Positions 53,017 to 62,089 of a stretch of DNA of 64,000 nt are shown piece after piece. This stretch comes from Pseudovibrio sp. Alg231-02 (lineage in GTDB: Bacteria > Pseudomonadota > Alphaproteobacteria > Rhizobiales > Stappiaceae): NCBI RefSeq assembly GCF_900143565.1, contig NZ_FREX01000011.1:13066-77065 (forward strand), in the 5' to 3' direction. How positions within the stretch are numbered: position 1 is the stretch's first letter; each line of letters starts with the position of its first letter. The notes beneath the pieces were generated by a model, which did no database searches, was not told the DNA's origin, and saw only the letters and a program-made list of their open reading frames with translations. A program made the translations under genes and the position numbers.

Positions 53017-56000
53017 TTATTCGGCGAGAACTCGCTGAGGTGGGAAAGTGACTTCAGCCAGCGTACCTTCATCCTCTTCAGAATTTATTGAAAACGAAGC
53101 ACGGTTCGCTTCCACAAGGGCTTTGGTTAATGGAAGACCAAGACCAGACCCTTCTGTTGAAGAAGAGGCATTAAGGCGACGGAACGGTTGAAGCGCAGCT
53201 TCCAGATCAGCCTTCGACATGCCGTGGCCAGTATCCCGAACGCGCAAGTGCACTTCACCACTTGGATCAAGCACAAGCGAGATGATCACCTGACCGCCGG
53301 ACCGGTTGAACTTGATGGCGTTAGACAGCAGGTTCAATGTGATTTGGCGCAGCGTTTTTGGATCCGCCACAATCTTAGGAACAGACAGAGGTGTACTGGC
53401 GCGAATAATAACGCGTTGATCATTCGCCTGAGGCTGCAACAGTGCCACGCACTCATTGATTACATCGGCTGCGGAAACAGCTTCAAACGCCAGATCCATC
53501 TTGCCAGCCTCAATCCTGGCCAGATCAAGCAGGTCGTTGATCAACGTCAGCATATGGGAGCAGGAGCGATGGATATCGCGGGCGTACTCTTTATAACGCA
53601 CATTCCCAAGCTCGCCAAAGCGCTCTTCCTGCATCACTTCTGAGAACCCGATCACCGCATTGAGTGGCGTGCGGATTTCATGGCTGATTTTAGTCAGGTA
53701 CTCAGACTTGTGAGTGTTGGCTTTCTCCGCCTTGTACCGGGCACTCACCAACTCTTCTTCGGCTCGCTTGAACTGGGTAATATCGCGCAACACAGCACAG
53801 AAAAGCTGCTCGTTTGCGTGGCTGACACGTCCCATGCTTAGGAACGTTGGGAAGATATCGCCGTCCAGTGTTTGGCAAATGACTTCACGCCCGTCATTGA
53901 GCACACTGGAAACGCCATTGGCGACCAACCCATCCAGATAATCCAGTGCTGCAATGTGGCTCTCATCCGCAAGGAATGTCGTAAATGGAGCACCTAGAAG
54001 GTCATCTTCGCCGGCATTAAACAGGGCTTCTGCAGAGTGATTTGCACTGCGGATGATGCCGCGCTGATCCATCACCAGCACGCCGTCTGTCGCGGTTGCG
54101 AGAACGGATTCCAGCTCTTCAATGCGCGTGTGCAGATGTTTGATTTGAGTTTCGGAGCCAGTCGCAGCCTGAACGTGAACCGAAGCTGCAGGGGCATCTG
54201 CTTCACCCTGTATCTTCTCCACCACAGAGATCATGAGCGCTTGCGCACCATTCCAAGGCACAGCATGCATACGCGCATCAACGGAAAGCACACCACCTTC
54301 TGCGAGCCGTACGTGTACGATACGGTCTACAGTTTGAGAGCTTGGAGTAGGGCACTCTTCAGGTTCTGCGAAGATTGCCTCAAGGCCTCCTGCTTCATTC
54401 AATCCTTCAAAGCGCTCGTAACCAAGCAGCTCAAGCAGAGTGTCGTTTGCATAAACAACATCGCGGTCGCGAACAACGGCGACCCCAATCGGAAGGCGAT
54501 CCAGTAAGCGGGGATCGATTGGCGCTACAATCGGCTTGTCAGGAATACGTCCTGTCTTTTCGCGAGCGCGTTCTGCAGCTTCTTCAATATCTGGTGGAAC
54601 GCGTGGCAGAACCACATGGGTTACGTTGTCCTGCTTTGGCTCAGCTGCAACGGTTTCATCACGTGCCGCAGGTTCAGCAGGCAGCGGAATAATGTTGTCA
54701 GCTTTCGCCGCTGTTGCAGGCTTTGGTTCTTCGTGGAACTCAGTCTCCACCACATCAGTTTCAGCTACGGCAAGAGCTGCTGTCTCTTCGGGTGTAGCAG
54801 GAACTGTTTTTGCGGTTTCAGTTTGTGCCGGAACAGCAGCTTGCTCATCTTTCTTCTCAGCACCCAATGCCCGCGCAATCTTGTCGAAGGCATCTCGCTC
54901 TGGTTTGGAAAGTCCAACATTCTCTCTTGGAACAGGATGTTTATCTACCAAGCGAACAATGCTGTTGGTCAATTCCGCAAGGCTGCGTGGACCAGTTCTG
55001 ACTTTCTTTTGCGGTGCGTCCGGCAAGTTTGCAATAGCACGCTCAAAGTCATCTTTACTGGTTGGCTCGGGAATTGACGGAGCAGCGCTCACCTGTTCTG
55101 CGGTTTCTGGTGGAGCTTCCTCAGCATCAGTAAGATCCTCTTCAAAAGCCTGCAAATCAGTTTCAGCCGTCACGTGCTCAGGACCTTCCGAAGCAGGAAC
55201 AGTCTGATCAGCTATTTCAGGCTCAGAAATCTCCTCAGGTTGCGCTTCGACCTCAACGGGAGCTGCAATTTCAAGAGGGTCTGTCGGATCGCGAAGGACG
55301 TCAGCATCCGTCAGCTGAAGGAACCCTTCATTCTCCTCAACAGCAATTGCTTCTTCGTCATGAAGAAAGTGCAATCCATTTTCATCTGACTGTGTGTCTG
55401 ATGCAGGTAGATCCGGTTCTGGTGGGAGGTTGATTTCAGCATCAGCAGCGTCGTCTGCTTCAGGCTCAAGAGCCACCGCGACTGTCACCTCTTCAACCGG
55501 ATCAGCCTCGGGAGAGGTTTCCGGCTCAGGATGTTCGGCACTCTCAACGACGTCCTGCTCTTCTTCCTCGGCATCCTCGTTGAAATCAACGATCAACTCT
55601 GGAATCTCAGGTTCACTCTGTAAGAAACCTGGCGCCGTAATGCCTTCAACCAGTGGTGCCTCAACAGTTTCCGTTACATGACGTGTCTCAGTCTCGGAAA
55701 GTGCTTCGATTGGTGCGACGTCTCCTTGCACAAATCGTTCTGGCTGATCGTGCTCAAGCGTCAGCCCAACATCAGGCTCACTGACAGGAGTTTCTGTCTT
55801 TGCCGGTTCAGAGGTAGCTTCAGTGTCTTCGCTTTCCTCTTTTAGCGCGGCACGCAACTTGGTCAGAACTGTAAGCGGATCAACAGGTTCATCGGATTTC
55901 TTTGCATCGACGCTGCGGATAACCCCAAATCCGCGCAAGCCGTCATACTCGCCTGATTTTGTTTCTACCGGTTGAGCAGATAAATCGAGAGGAACAACCT

Positions 56001-56259
56001 TGTTGGAATTGCAGGCAGGCCAAAGCAGTGTCGCACCGCTGACGGCACGCTGTTTTTTGATAGCTTTCGAAATCGCCGGGACCTTACCAATCCTCAGCTT
56101 TTTGCGGACAGCATCGAACGGGAGGCCGATCAAAGCGGCATCCTGTGGGCCTAATAGCTCGGCGAACTCCTTCGAGAAGCTACGAAAGCAGCCGTTTCGG
56201 TCCAGCTCCCAAGTGAAGCGGATCGGCCGTTGTCGGCGTTTGAAGACAAAGTCAGCCAC
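53017..56259 (-). CDS. PAS-domain sensor histidine kinase, PdhS/PleC/DivJ-like
   Basis: A 1080-residue kinase with no membrane segments. A PAS-like start ('RFTWELDRNGCFRSFSKEFA') is followed by a very acidic, Glu/Ala/Pro-rich linker (about 120-470). Two PAS domains follow (from 'LPIGVAVVRDRDVVYAN' near 600 and 'DGVLVMDQRGIIRSANHSA' near 720). HisKA has the phospho-acceptor His860 in 'KISHEIRTPLNAVIGFSE'; the ATPase has 'NLLSNAIKFNRSGG', 'DTGHGMSKADL' and 'GSGLGLPLTKAL'. The kinase core closely recalls Brucella PdhS, which with DivK controls cell polarity and division. The GTG start at 56259 has a poor ribosome site. It precedes a PLP enzyme gene. Confidence 0.87.
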   Translation of the reverse strand: MADFVFKRRQRPIRFTWELDRNGCFRSFSKEFAELLGPQDAALIGLPFDAVRKKLRIGKVPAISKAIKKQRAVSGATLLWPACNSNKVVPLDLSAQPVETKSGEYDGLRGFGVIRSVDAKKSDEPVDPLTVLTKLRAALKEESEDTEATSEPAKTETPVSEPDVGLTLEHDQPERFVQGDVAPIEALSETETRHVTETVEAPLVEGITAPGFLQSEPEIPELIVDFNEDAEEEEQDVVESAEHPEPETSPEADPVEEVTVAVALEPEADDAADAEINLPPEPDLPASDTQSDENGLHFLHDEEAIAVEENEGFLQLTDADVLRDPTDPLEIAAPVEVEAQPEEISEPEIADQTVPASEGPEHVTAETDLQAFEEDLTDAEEAPPETAEQVSAAPSIPEPTSKDDFERAIANLPDAPQKKVRTGPRSLAELTNSIVRLVDKHPVPRENVGLSKPERDAFDKIARALGAEKKDEQAAVPAQTETAKTVPATPEETAALAVAETDVVETEFHEEPKPATAAKADNIIPLPAEPAARDETVAAEPKQDNVTHVVLPRVPPDIEEAAERAREKTGRIPDKPIVAPIDPRLLDRLPIGVAVVRDRDVVYANDTLLELLGYERFEGLNEAGGLEAIFAEPEECPTPSSQTVDRIVHVRLAEGGVLSVDARMHAVPWNGAQALMISVVEKIQGEADAPAASVHVQAATGSETQIKHLHTRIEELESVLATATDGVLVMDQRGIIRSANHSAEALFNAGEDDLLGAPFTTFLADESHIAALDYLDGLVANGVSSVLNDGREVICQTLDGDIFPTFLSMGRVSHANEQLFCAVLRDITQFKRAEEELVSARYKAEKANTHKSEYLTKISHEIRTPLNAVIGFSEVMQEERFGELGNVRYKEYARDIHRSCSHMLTLINDLLDLARIEAGKMDLAFEAVSAADVINECVALLQPQANDQRVIIRASTPLSVPKIVADPKTLRQITLNLLSNAIKFNRSGGQVIISLVLDPSGEVHLRVRDTGHGMSKADLEAALQPFRRLNASSSTEGSGLGLPLTKALVEANRASFSINSEEDEGTLAEVTFPPQRVLAE

Positions 56260-56823
56260 GAGCTCGGTCCCTACTCTGAAGGTTTCCCAAGAAGGGGTTG
56301 GTTGAGAAACGCAATCTACTCTCTTTCACAGGCACCAAGACGCAAAATTGGCGGTGCTATCAAATGATATCCGGTTTGAAACGGGCATGTAAGCGACTTC
56401 AGCGGTTTTGCTGTAAGCTTACTAAAGAAACCTGCCTCAATTTATCAGGGGTACATTTTTCCAATTATAGCCCCACCCTACTTTATCTGTAAGCTTTGAA
56501 AAACCAGAGCCTGCCATTTATGGCAACCCACCCACCGGCAATTTCAAAAGCTAAATCCTGATAAAGGCTTAGAGTTTAACAAATGAGCGCCGAACTTCGC
56601 ATCTGTCAATTCCAATAGATACAAGCCGCCCAATTATTCACCCCACAATTCCTGTATACTTAAAGTACCGTAAACTGCAGTGCTCGTCTAAGCTCCTATT
56701 TTCTTTCCCTATGGTTAAGTATAGCATTGCCACATCAGAGTAAACGAGTTGCAAATAGGGGAGGGAATAGGCCCTTTCCACAATGCGAATGAAACCTTAA
56801 TCAACAATGGTGGAGGCTTGAGC
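56260..56823. promoter_or_regulatory. Divergent region between the kinase and first phasin gene
   Basis: About 560 bases, AT-rich to the right, with no credible gene; a 64-residue frame at 56298-56492 has no site or family features. Promoters for both divergent genes must be here. No clear palindrome or terminator was seen. Confidence 0.4.
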
Positions 56824-57210
56824 ATGGCAGATACAAAAGTTCCTTTTGAAGTTTCGGATCAAATGCGTGAATTTGCTGATCGAAGCATTGATCAGGCACG
56901 TAAGGCTTTTGATAATTTCATGGATGCAACCGAAAATGCGGTTAGCAGCATGGAAGATGCATCGAGCACAATGCATGTGGATTCCTCAGATATGCATCGT
57001 CAGGCCCTTTCATTTGCCGAGCAAAATGTGAATTCCGCTTTTGAATTAGCGCAGCGCATGTTTCAGGCGCGCGATATGGAAGAGCTTGTGGGTTTGCAGC
57101 AAGAGTACTTGCACAAGCAGATGGAGCAAAGTGGAGCGCAAATGCGAGAGATGGGTGAGAAAGCCTCCCGCGTTGTAAAGGACGCAGCAAAAAAAGCAGG
57201 AGACTTCTGA
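56824..57210 (+). CDS. Phasin family protein, first of two
   Basis: A 128-residue, almost wholly helical protein. 'REFADRSIDQARKAFDNFMD' and 'NSAFELAQRMFQARDMEEL' are typical of phasins, which coat polyhydroxyalkanoate granules; 'VGLQQEYLHKQMEQ' is the conserved QxxY-like section. ATG 56824 behind GGAGG is chosen; the frame upstream is open without a site. A second phasin gene follows 300 bases later. Only about 30% likeness between the two is visible, in the heptad-like region. Confidence 0.85.
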   Translation: MADTKVPFEVSDQMREFADRSIDQARKAFDNFMDATENAVSSMEDASSTMHVDSSDMHRQALSFAEQNVNSAFELAQRMFQARDMEELVGLQQEYLHKQMEQSGAQMREMGEKASRVVKDAAKKAGDF

Positions 57211-57511
57211 GGAGCCTTGGTTTTAAGGGGGCTGATTCCTTCCCAAACAACGGCGGAATGAGGCGTATCAGCGCCTCGTTCGAAGTATGCTATTAAAACC
57301 CACCGCTGCAAACTCGCGATTTGCACCACCAGAATAAAAAAGTTTTCTTCTTCGTTTCAGCAGCTTAAGCGCAATCGATATTGTTGCGCTGCAAAATAAT
57401 GTTGCAATGCACAAAATAGCTCCTATATTAATCTCAAGTTGACCTAAGGGGAGACGGTTCTCTCCCCCTTGATCCTTTATGTTTCTCTCAAGACGATAAG
57501 GAGCAATCCAA
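57211..57511. other. Region between the two phasin genes
   Basis: About 300 bases without a gene. A stem of nine pairs (AAGGGGAGA near 57446-57454 with TCTCCCCCTT ending about 57470, one extra C) lies 42 bases before the second phasin start; it could end the first transcript or shape the second leader. The middle part is AT-rich and may contain the promoter. Confidence 0.45.
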
Positions 57512-58015
57512 ATGACTACTGCGAAAATTGATACTGCTAAATCCGAGAAGAAAACTGAACAGGCTGCTCCAAAAGCTACCAAATCTGTAGAGAATGAGGT
57601 GTTTGCAATGAACAAGATGGAAGTGCCTGCATTTATCCAGGAAATGACCGAAAAGAGCGTTGATCAGGCGCGTGAAGGTTATGCCAAAGTGAAGTCTGCT
57701 TCTGAAGAAGCATCTGCAATGCTTGAAGAGACCATGGAAGTGACACGTGACAGCTTCATGGAAATCAATCTGAAAGCTGTCGATGCAGCGAAAGACAATT
57801 CCGAAGCTGCATTCTCTCACATTCGCGACATGTTCGGTGTGAAGAGCTTGTCTGAAGCAATCGAGCTTCAGTCTTCTTACAGCCGCAAACAGTATGATGC
57901 GATGAGCCAACAGGTGAGAGAGATGCAGGAAACTGCAACGAAACTTGCGACCACGATGTCTCAGCCTGCAAAAGAAGCTTTCGACAAATCTATGAAAGAT
58001 ATGAAGCTGGCATAA
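57512..58015 (+). CDS. Phasin family protein, second of two
   Basis: A 167-residue helical protein with a charged N-terminal arm (Lys, Ala, Glu) of about 35 residues. Its phasin core has 'MTEKSVDQAREGYAKVKSAS' and 'MFGVKSLSEAIELQSSYSRK', the well-conserved F-x-V...L-x-E-x-Q stretch. SD AAGGAG precedes ATG 57512. Follows the other phasin; a long-stemmed terminator closes it. PHA synthase and depolymerase genes are not in the window. Confidence 0.9.
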   Translation: MTTAKIDTAKSEKKTEQAAPKATKSVENEVFAMNKMEVPAFIQEMTEKSVDQAREGYAKVKSASEEASAMLEETMEVTRDSFMEINLKAVDAAKDNSEAAFSHIRDMFGVKSLSEAIELQSSYSRKQYDAMSQQVREMQETATKLATTMSQPAKEAFDKSMKDMKLA

Positions 58016-58045
58016 TTCCGGCTAAATTTTTTCAAGAACGTACAT

Positions 58046-58096
58046 ATCCTCCCGATTGGATTGCATAGCAATTTGCAACTCATACGGGAGGATTTT
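58046..58096 (+). terminator. Intrinsic terminator of the second phasin gene
   Basis: ATCCTCCCG (58046-58054) pairs with CGGGAGGAT (58085-58093), followed by TTT; an inner ATTGC/GCAAT hairpin sits in the loop. It lies 31 bases past the stop. Confidence 0.75.
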
Positions 58097-58246
58097 GCGT
58101 TTAAGCCTCTGAAAAACAGAGTGAAACCACCTAGTTGCAGTGTGTAACTGGCGATTTTTTATCAGTGTTGTGGACTTTTTTCATTTTGATGTTTCAAGGG
58201 ACTTGCCAACCTTAAAAATTCTACCTATGTTCCGCGCCACTGGCAA

Positions 58247-58323
58247 GCAGACGTAGCTCAGTTGGTTAGAGCGTCGGATTGTGGCTCCGAAGGTCGGTGG
58301 TTCGAATCCACTCGTCTGTACCA
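58247..58323 (+). tRNA. tRNA-His (GTG anticodon), without G-1
   Basis: A complete cloverleaf: acceptor GCAGACG pairs with CGTCTGT (first pair G-U), D-loop 'AGCTCAGTTGGTTAGAGC', anticodon stem TCGGA/TCCGA with anticodon GTG at 58281-58283, T-loop 'GGTTCGAATCC', discriminator A at 58320 and encoded CCA at 58321-58323. The base before the acceptor is A, not the usual extra G, and the discriminator is A rather than C. This loss of G-1 is known for tRNA-His of many alphaproteobacteria. Confidence 0.95.
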
Positions 58324-58405
58324 TCTCTTCTTAAGGCTCCTTAGTGAGATAGTTGAGATCATCTGCTTCGCCAGTTCTTTTCCTTATTTCCTTGAAAAGA
58401 CTGGA

Positions 58406-60226
58406 TTATTCCTCAGGTATCTGCTTGGGAATAAGAATGGCGTTTGCATTCCTTTCAATAACTTCCCCAAGCCAGAACGCGCAATCGGATTGCTCAAAGA
58501 GATCCTCATAAGTTGCCTCGATGTTCGCACCCTGCAGGACATTGAAGTTTGATGGGTTGCCGATTTTCGGCCTGCTCCACAATTTCCAGTCTTTGGATGG
58601 TCCCTCTGTGGGTGTCTTTGCAAATTGCGCCCAAAGCGCGTTCATCTTCACAGCAAGGTCTTTGTCTTCTTGTGTCGCATCCGGCGGCATAGTGTTGAAC
58701 ACGAATGGTAATTCCGATGCATGACAGGCGTTGTTCCACTGGTTGTGTGGGCCGCAAGCATTATTCACCTTCGGGTTTGTTGGCGGTTTCTCCATATTCT
58801 CGACAGATGTCTGCGCGAAGAAATAGAGCCACGTGTTATCGCTCGGCTTTTCCCGCTCGATGTTGGCGGACATAGTAGGGCAGGTGAGCACTGAATTCCC
58901 AATAAGGTTGGAAAGAGCCGTGGCCGGTGTCTTCGGGCGCAAGCCATATGCAGCAGGAGTTTGTGCGCCATACCCAGCGCGGCCCACAATCAGCATCGGG
59001 TTTTCGTAATCACGGCCCAAAATCCCGTTGAAAGTTACAGCGTTTAGCTTCCCGGTCGCGTCAATAAAGTTCGCGAACAGAACGCCTTCGTTCTTGTTAA
59101 AGCCTAACATCAGAGGCTTTTCATTACCCTTTTCCATCTGCACATTGGGCTGTTCTTTAAGGAAACTGCCATCGATGATGGGGGAAAAGGCTATGCTGCC
59201 AGGCAGGGCGCTCAGGAACACACCTTTTTTGAAGAGCGTATCCTGAAGCAAAGCCTGAGCCAGAAGAATTTGTCGCGTATTCGCTTTTTCCAGATCATCA
59301 AGCTGTGCTGTTAACGCACATTCATCCGAGTCTGGATTGCGAATGACAGCTCTCAGGCATTTTAGATAGAAGTAGAAGAGGTCACGCCCTTCCTCTTTAT
59401 TGCGATACTTATAGGCAGATGCGCTGCTTTGCATGATGCCAGCGCGGAACAGATCCTTAGAGCTATCAGCGCTGAACATATGTAGGCCAACAGCCATCGC
59501 GCCGGAACTCACACCAAAGATCGTGACCTGCTCAGGATCTCCGCCAAATGATGAAATATGCTTCTGCACCCACTTCAGTGCGGTTTGTTGATCCTGCAAG
59601 CCGTAGTTGCCGCCGTTGGAAGGCTCTTGTCCGGTGATCCCGTCAGTCGCCAGCGTACCGAGAATGCCAAGGCGAAAGTTGACTGTCACGAGCACAATGT
59701 TCTGATCAGCAGCAAACGACTTGCCGGAATAAAGCTCAATGATCTCTTTATCGGCAGCGTGATAGGCCTTGTCTGCTCCACCAGCCATAAAACCACCGCC
59801 ATGGAAAAACACCATGACAGGCAGCTTGCTGAGGTTCTTGATAGCATCAGCTGGTGCCCAGATATTCATATAGAGGCAGTCTTCTTCACCGCGTAGCTGA
59901 TCTTTTGGATTCCAGATCGGCTGCGGGCAACGCGCGCCGTATTGCAATGCCTCGTAGCCGTTGGGCTCATACTTATCAAACACACTGGAGGGTTGCCACC
60001 GCGTCGCTTGCCCATACTGCACGCCCTTGAACACGCTGAGAAGCTGGCTTCCAGCATCATCAGCCTTCCCGCAAAGAATCTTCTTGTTGCTGAGAGTGAT
60101 GCAGGGCTGCTCAGGCGGTGCTGGTTGGTCAGGGGCAAAAAGCAGCTGGTCATCTGCATTTGGGCTTTGCGCAAATGACCACGTCATGCTGAGAATGCTG
60201 AATGCAAGGACAAGCACCGTTTTCAT
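58406..60226 (-). CDS. Secreted type-B carboxylesterase
   Basis: A 606-residue alpha/beta hydrolase of the carboxylesterase/cholinesterase (COesterase) family. A signal peptide (MKTVLVLAFSILSMTWSFA) directs it to the periplasm or outside. 'MVFFHGGGFMAGGADK' is the oxyanion-hole stretch, the nucleophile Ser is in 'IFGVSSGAMAVGLH' (G-x-S-x-G), and the catalytic His lies in 'CHASELPFVFNTM'. Family members hydrolyse esters; the substrate is unknown. Length is usual. SD AAGG precedes ATG 60226. It stands alone. Confidence 0.87.
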   Translation of the reverse strand: MKTVLVLAFSILSMTWSFAQSPNADDQLLFAPDQPAPPEQPCITLSNKKILCGKADDAGSQLLSVFKGVQYGQATRWQPSSVFDKYEPNGYEALQYGARCPQPIWNPKDQLRGEEDCLYMNIWAPADAIKNLSKLPVMVFFHGGGFMAGGADKAYHAADKEIIELYSGKSFAADQNIVLVTVNFRLGILGTLATDGITGQEPSNGGNYGLQDQQTALKWVQKHISSFGGDPEQVTIFGVSSGAMAVGLHMFSADSSKDLFRAGIMQSSASAYKYRNKEEGRDLFYFYLKCLRAVIRNPDSDECALTAQLDDLEKANTRQILLAQALLQDTLFKKGVFLSALPGSIAFSPIIDGSFLKEQPNVQMEKGNEKPLMLGFNKNEGVLFANFIDATGKLNAVTFNGILGRDYENPMLIVGRAGYGAQTPAAYGLRPKTPATALSNLIGNSVLTCPTMSANIEREKPSDNTWLYFFAQTSVENMEKPPTNPKVNNACGPHNQWNNACHASELPFVFNTMPPDATQEDKDLAVKMNALWAQFAKTPTEGPSKDWKLWSRPKIGNPSNFNVLQGANIEATYEDLFEQSDCAFWLGEVIERNANAILIPKQIPEE

Positions 60227-60564
60227 GGAACCCCACCTTCTTGTTTGTTTTTGGGCTTCCCTTAGTCTTCATCTTTTAGGAAAAAACGGCGTTAAACAGC
60301 ATGCTTTAAATTGCCTTGCGGAAATTGTGGCAAATTTTTGAGTGTCAAAAGGCTTTGTTTAATTCAGTGGTGATTTGTGTGACTGCTATCACAAACCAAT
60401 AAAAATGGCTGTTTTCGGCGACAAATCCGGTGGAATTCAAGGACACTGTCTCATTGGGCACTTGTATTAGGCGCTCAGTGGCTTTTGATAGGGTTAATGT
60501 TCGATAGGGGGCAGATTCATTGTGATTCATCTGACCCTCAAAAATTACGATGTGAGAATTTTAA
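60227..60564. promoter_or_regulatory. Divergent region between esterase and OmpA-type lipoprotein genes
   Basis: About 340 bases with no gene. Start signals for both divergent genes must lie here; the lipoprotein gene has only a weak site (GTGAGA) before ATG 60565. I see no strong palindrome. Confidence 0.4.
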
Positions 60565-61227
60565 ATGAAAAAACTGATGCACGCCGCGTTTGCTGTTGTT
60601 CTCGGCCTTTCCGTTGCAGCATGTACAACAACCAATCCATACACGGGTGAGTCCCGCGTTTCCAAAACTGCAGGCGGTGCAGGTCTTGGCGCAGCCACAG
60701 GCGCAATCATCGGCGCGATCGCTGGCGGCAAAAGTGCTCGCGTTGAAGGCGCGCTCGTTGGTGCTGCTGCTGGTGGCCTGATTGGTGGTGGTATTGGTAA
60801 CTATATGGACCGTCAGGAAGCGCAGCTTCGTCAGCAGCTCCAGTCCTCTGGCGTTTCCGTAACTCGTAACGGCAACCAGATCGTACTGAACATGCCAAAT
60901 GATGTGACCTTCGCTGTTGGTCAGGCAACTCTGTCCTCCCGCGCAATGCAGGTCCTCAACAGTGTTTCTCTCGTTGCGAAAGAATTCCCGCAGACACGTC
61001 TGAACGTTTATGGCCACACCGACAACACTGGGTCCGCTCAGTTCAACCTGCAGCTTTCTCAGCGCCGCGCAGACTCCGTCAGCAACTACCTGTATAATCA
61101 GGGTGTAAACGGTGCACGCATCTCCGCAGCAGGTTACGGCCTGACCAGCCCGATCGCGTCCAACGCAACCGAAGCTGGCCGCGCGCAGAACCGCCGTGTA
61201 GAGATCATCCTGTCTCCACTGAACTAA
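60565..61227 (+). CDS. OmpA-family lipoprotein (YiaD-like)
   Basis: A 220-residue outer-membrane lipoprotein. The lipobox is 'LSVAAC' with the acylated Cys at 21. A glycine-rich membrane-like stretch follows (about 33-75, 'GGAGLGAATGAIIGAIAGG'). The C-terminal OmpA domain has 'YGHTDNTGSAQFNLQLSQRR' and 'NRRVEIIL', which bind peptidoglycan through Asp and Arg. Such proteins link outer membrane and cell wall. A strong terminator follows. Confidence 0.92.
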   Translation: MKKLMHAAFAVVLGLSVAACTTTNPYTGESRVSKTAGGAGLGAATGAIIGAIAGGKSARVEGALVGAAAGGLIGGGIGNYMDRQEAQLRQQLQSSGVSVTRNGNQIVLNMPNDVTFAVGQATLSSRAMQVLNSVSLVAKEFPQTRLNVYGHTDNTGSAQFNLQLSQRRADSVSNYLYNQGVNGARISAAGYGLTSPIASNATEAGRAQNRRVEIILSPLN

Positions 61228-61250
61228 TCTTTCAGACAGGCAAAAGTTTT

Positions 61251-61283
61251 AAAACGCGGTCCCTTACTGGGGCCGCGTTTTTT
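61251..61283 (+). terminator. Intrinsic terminator of the OmpA-type gene
   Basis: AAAACGCGG (61251-61259) pairs with CCGCGTTTT (61273-61281), extended by CCC/GGG, loop TTACT, followed by more T. It lies 24 bases past the stop. Confidence 0.9.
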
Positions 61284-61318
61284 GTTAGTCTCCCACCGTC
61301 AATAGGGGAGGTTTGCAC

Positions 61319-62077
61319 ATGACACAGGATAATCTGGCTGCATCACATTTCCAGACTGCTGGAGAGAGCTACGCAAAGTACCGCCCAACCTATCCTACCG
61401 AGCTTGTTGAGTTTCTGGCCTCACAATGCCAGCAGCACAATCTGGCTTTGGATGTTGGCTGCGGGAATGGTCAACTCAGTGGCATGATCGCCAAACATTT
61501 CAGGAAGGTGCTTGCCACAGATGTCAGTGCCTCCCAAATCGAAAACGCAGCACCCGTTCCCAACATTCGCTTTGCGGTGGAGCCAGCAGAACACTGCTCA
61601 GCTGAAGATGCGTCCCTTAATCTGATTGTCGCCGCACAGTCTGCGCATTGGTTTAATCTGGCAAGTTTTTATGAGGAAGTCAGGCGTGTTGGTGCGTCAG
61701 GGTGTGTGCTCGCACTCGTCAGCTATGGTGTTCTCTCCATCAATCATGCCGAATGCAATACCCGTTTTCGCCAGTTCTATTACGATGAAATCGGCCCTTA
61801 TTGGCCACCAGAGCGCCAGCACGTCGACAGCGGATACGCCAGTTTTGATTTTCCGTTTCAGGAGCTGGAGTATCCGGAGATGTCTATTGAGCGGGAGTGG
61901 ACGCTGGAGCAGTTCCTCGGCTACGTGCGCACGTGGTCCTCTGTCAAAGCAGCGGCAAAGGCTGGCAAGCAAAGCCTGATGGAAAGCTTCGCAAGAGAGC
62001 TAACCAGCCTTTGGGGAGATCCTCAGCAACTCCGCAAGATCAGTTGGCCCATCGCAATGCGACTGGGCCGTCTTTGA
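61319..62077 (+). CDS. SAM-dependent methyltransferase, class I
   Basis: A 252-residue enzyme with the SAM motif I 'ALDVGCGNGQLSGMIA', motif II region 'VLATDVSASQIENA', and 'AAQSAHWFNLASFYEEVRRV' (in parts), typical of the type-11 group with HWF after strand 4. Relatives include yeast Crg1/Tam-like small-molecule methyltransferases, but the substrate is unknown. ATG 61319 with GGAGG seven bases upstream. It converges on the MFS gene with 12 bases between stops. Confidence 0.87.
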   Translation: MTQDNLAASHFQTAGESYAKYRPTYPTELVEFLASQCQQHNLALDVGCGNGQLSGMIAKHFRKVLATDVSASQIENAAPVPNIRFAVEPAEHCSAEDASLNLIVAAQSAHWFNLASFYEEVRRVGASGCVLALVSYGVLSINHAECNTRFRQFYYDEIGPYWPPERQHVDSGYASFDFPFQELEYPEMSIEREWTLEQFLGYVRTWSSVKAAAKAGKQSLMESFARELTSLWGDPQQLRKISWPIAMRLGRL

Positions 62078-62089
62078 GCAACAGCTGCT

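Noticed and set aside
54536-55207. Ser-rich 223-residue frame opposite the histidine kinase linker
   Set aside because: The Ser/Ala-rich composition is simply the reverse reading of the Glu/Ala-rich linker.
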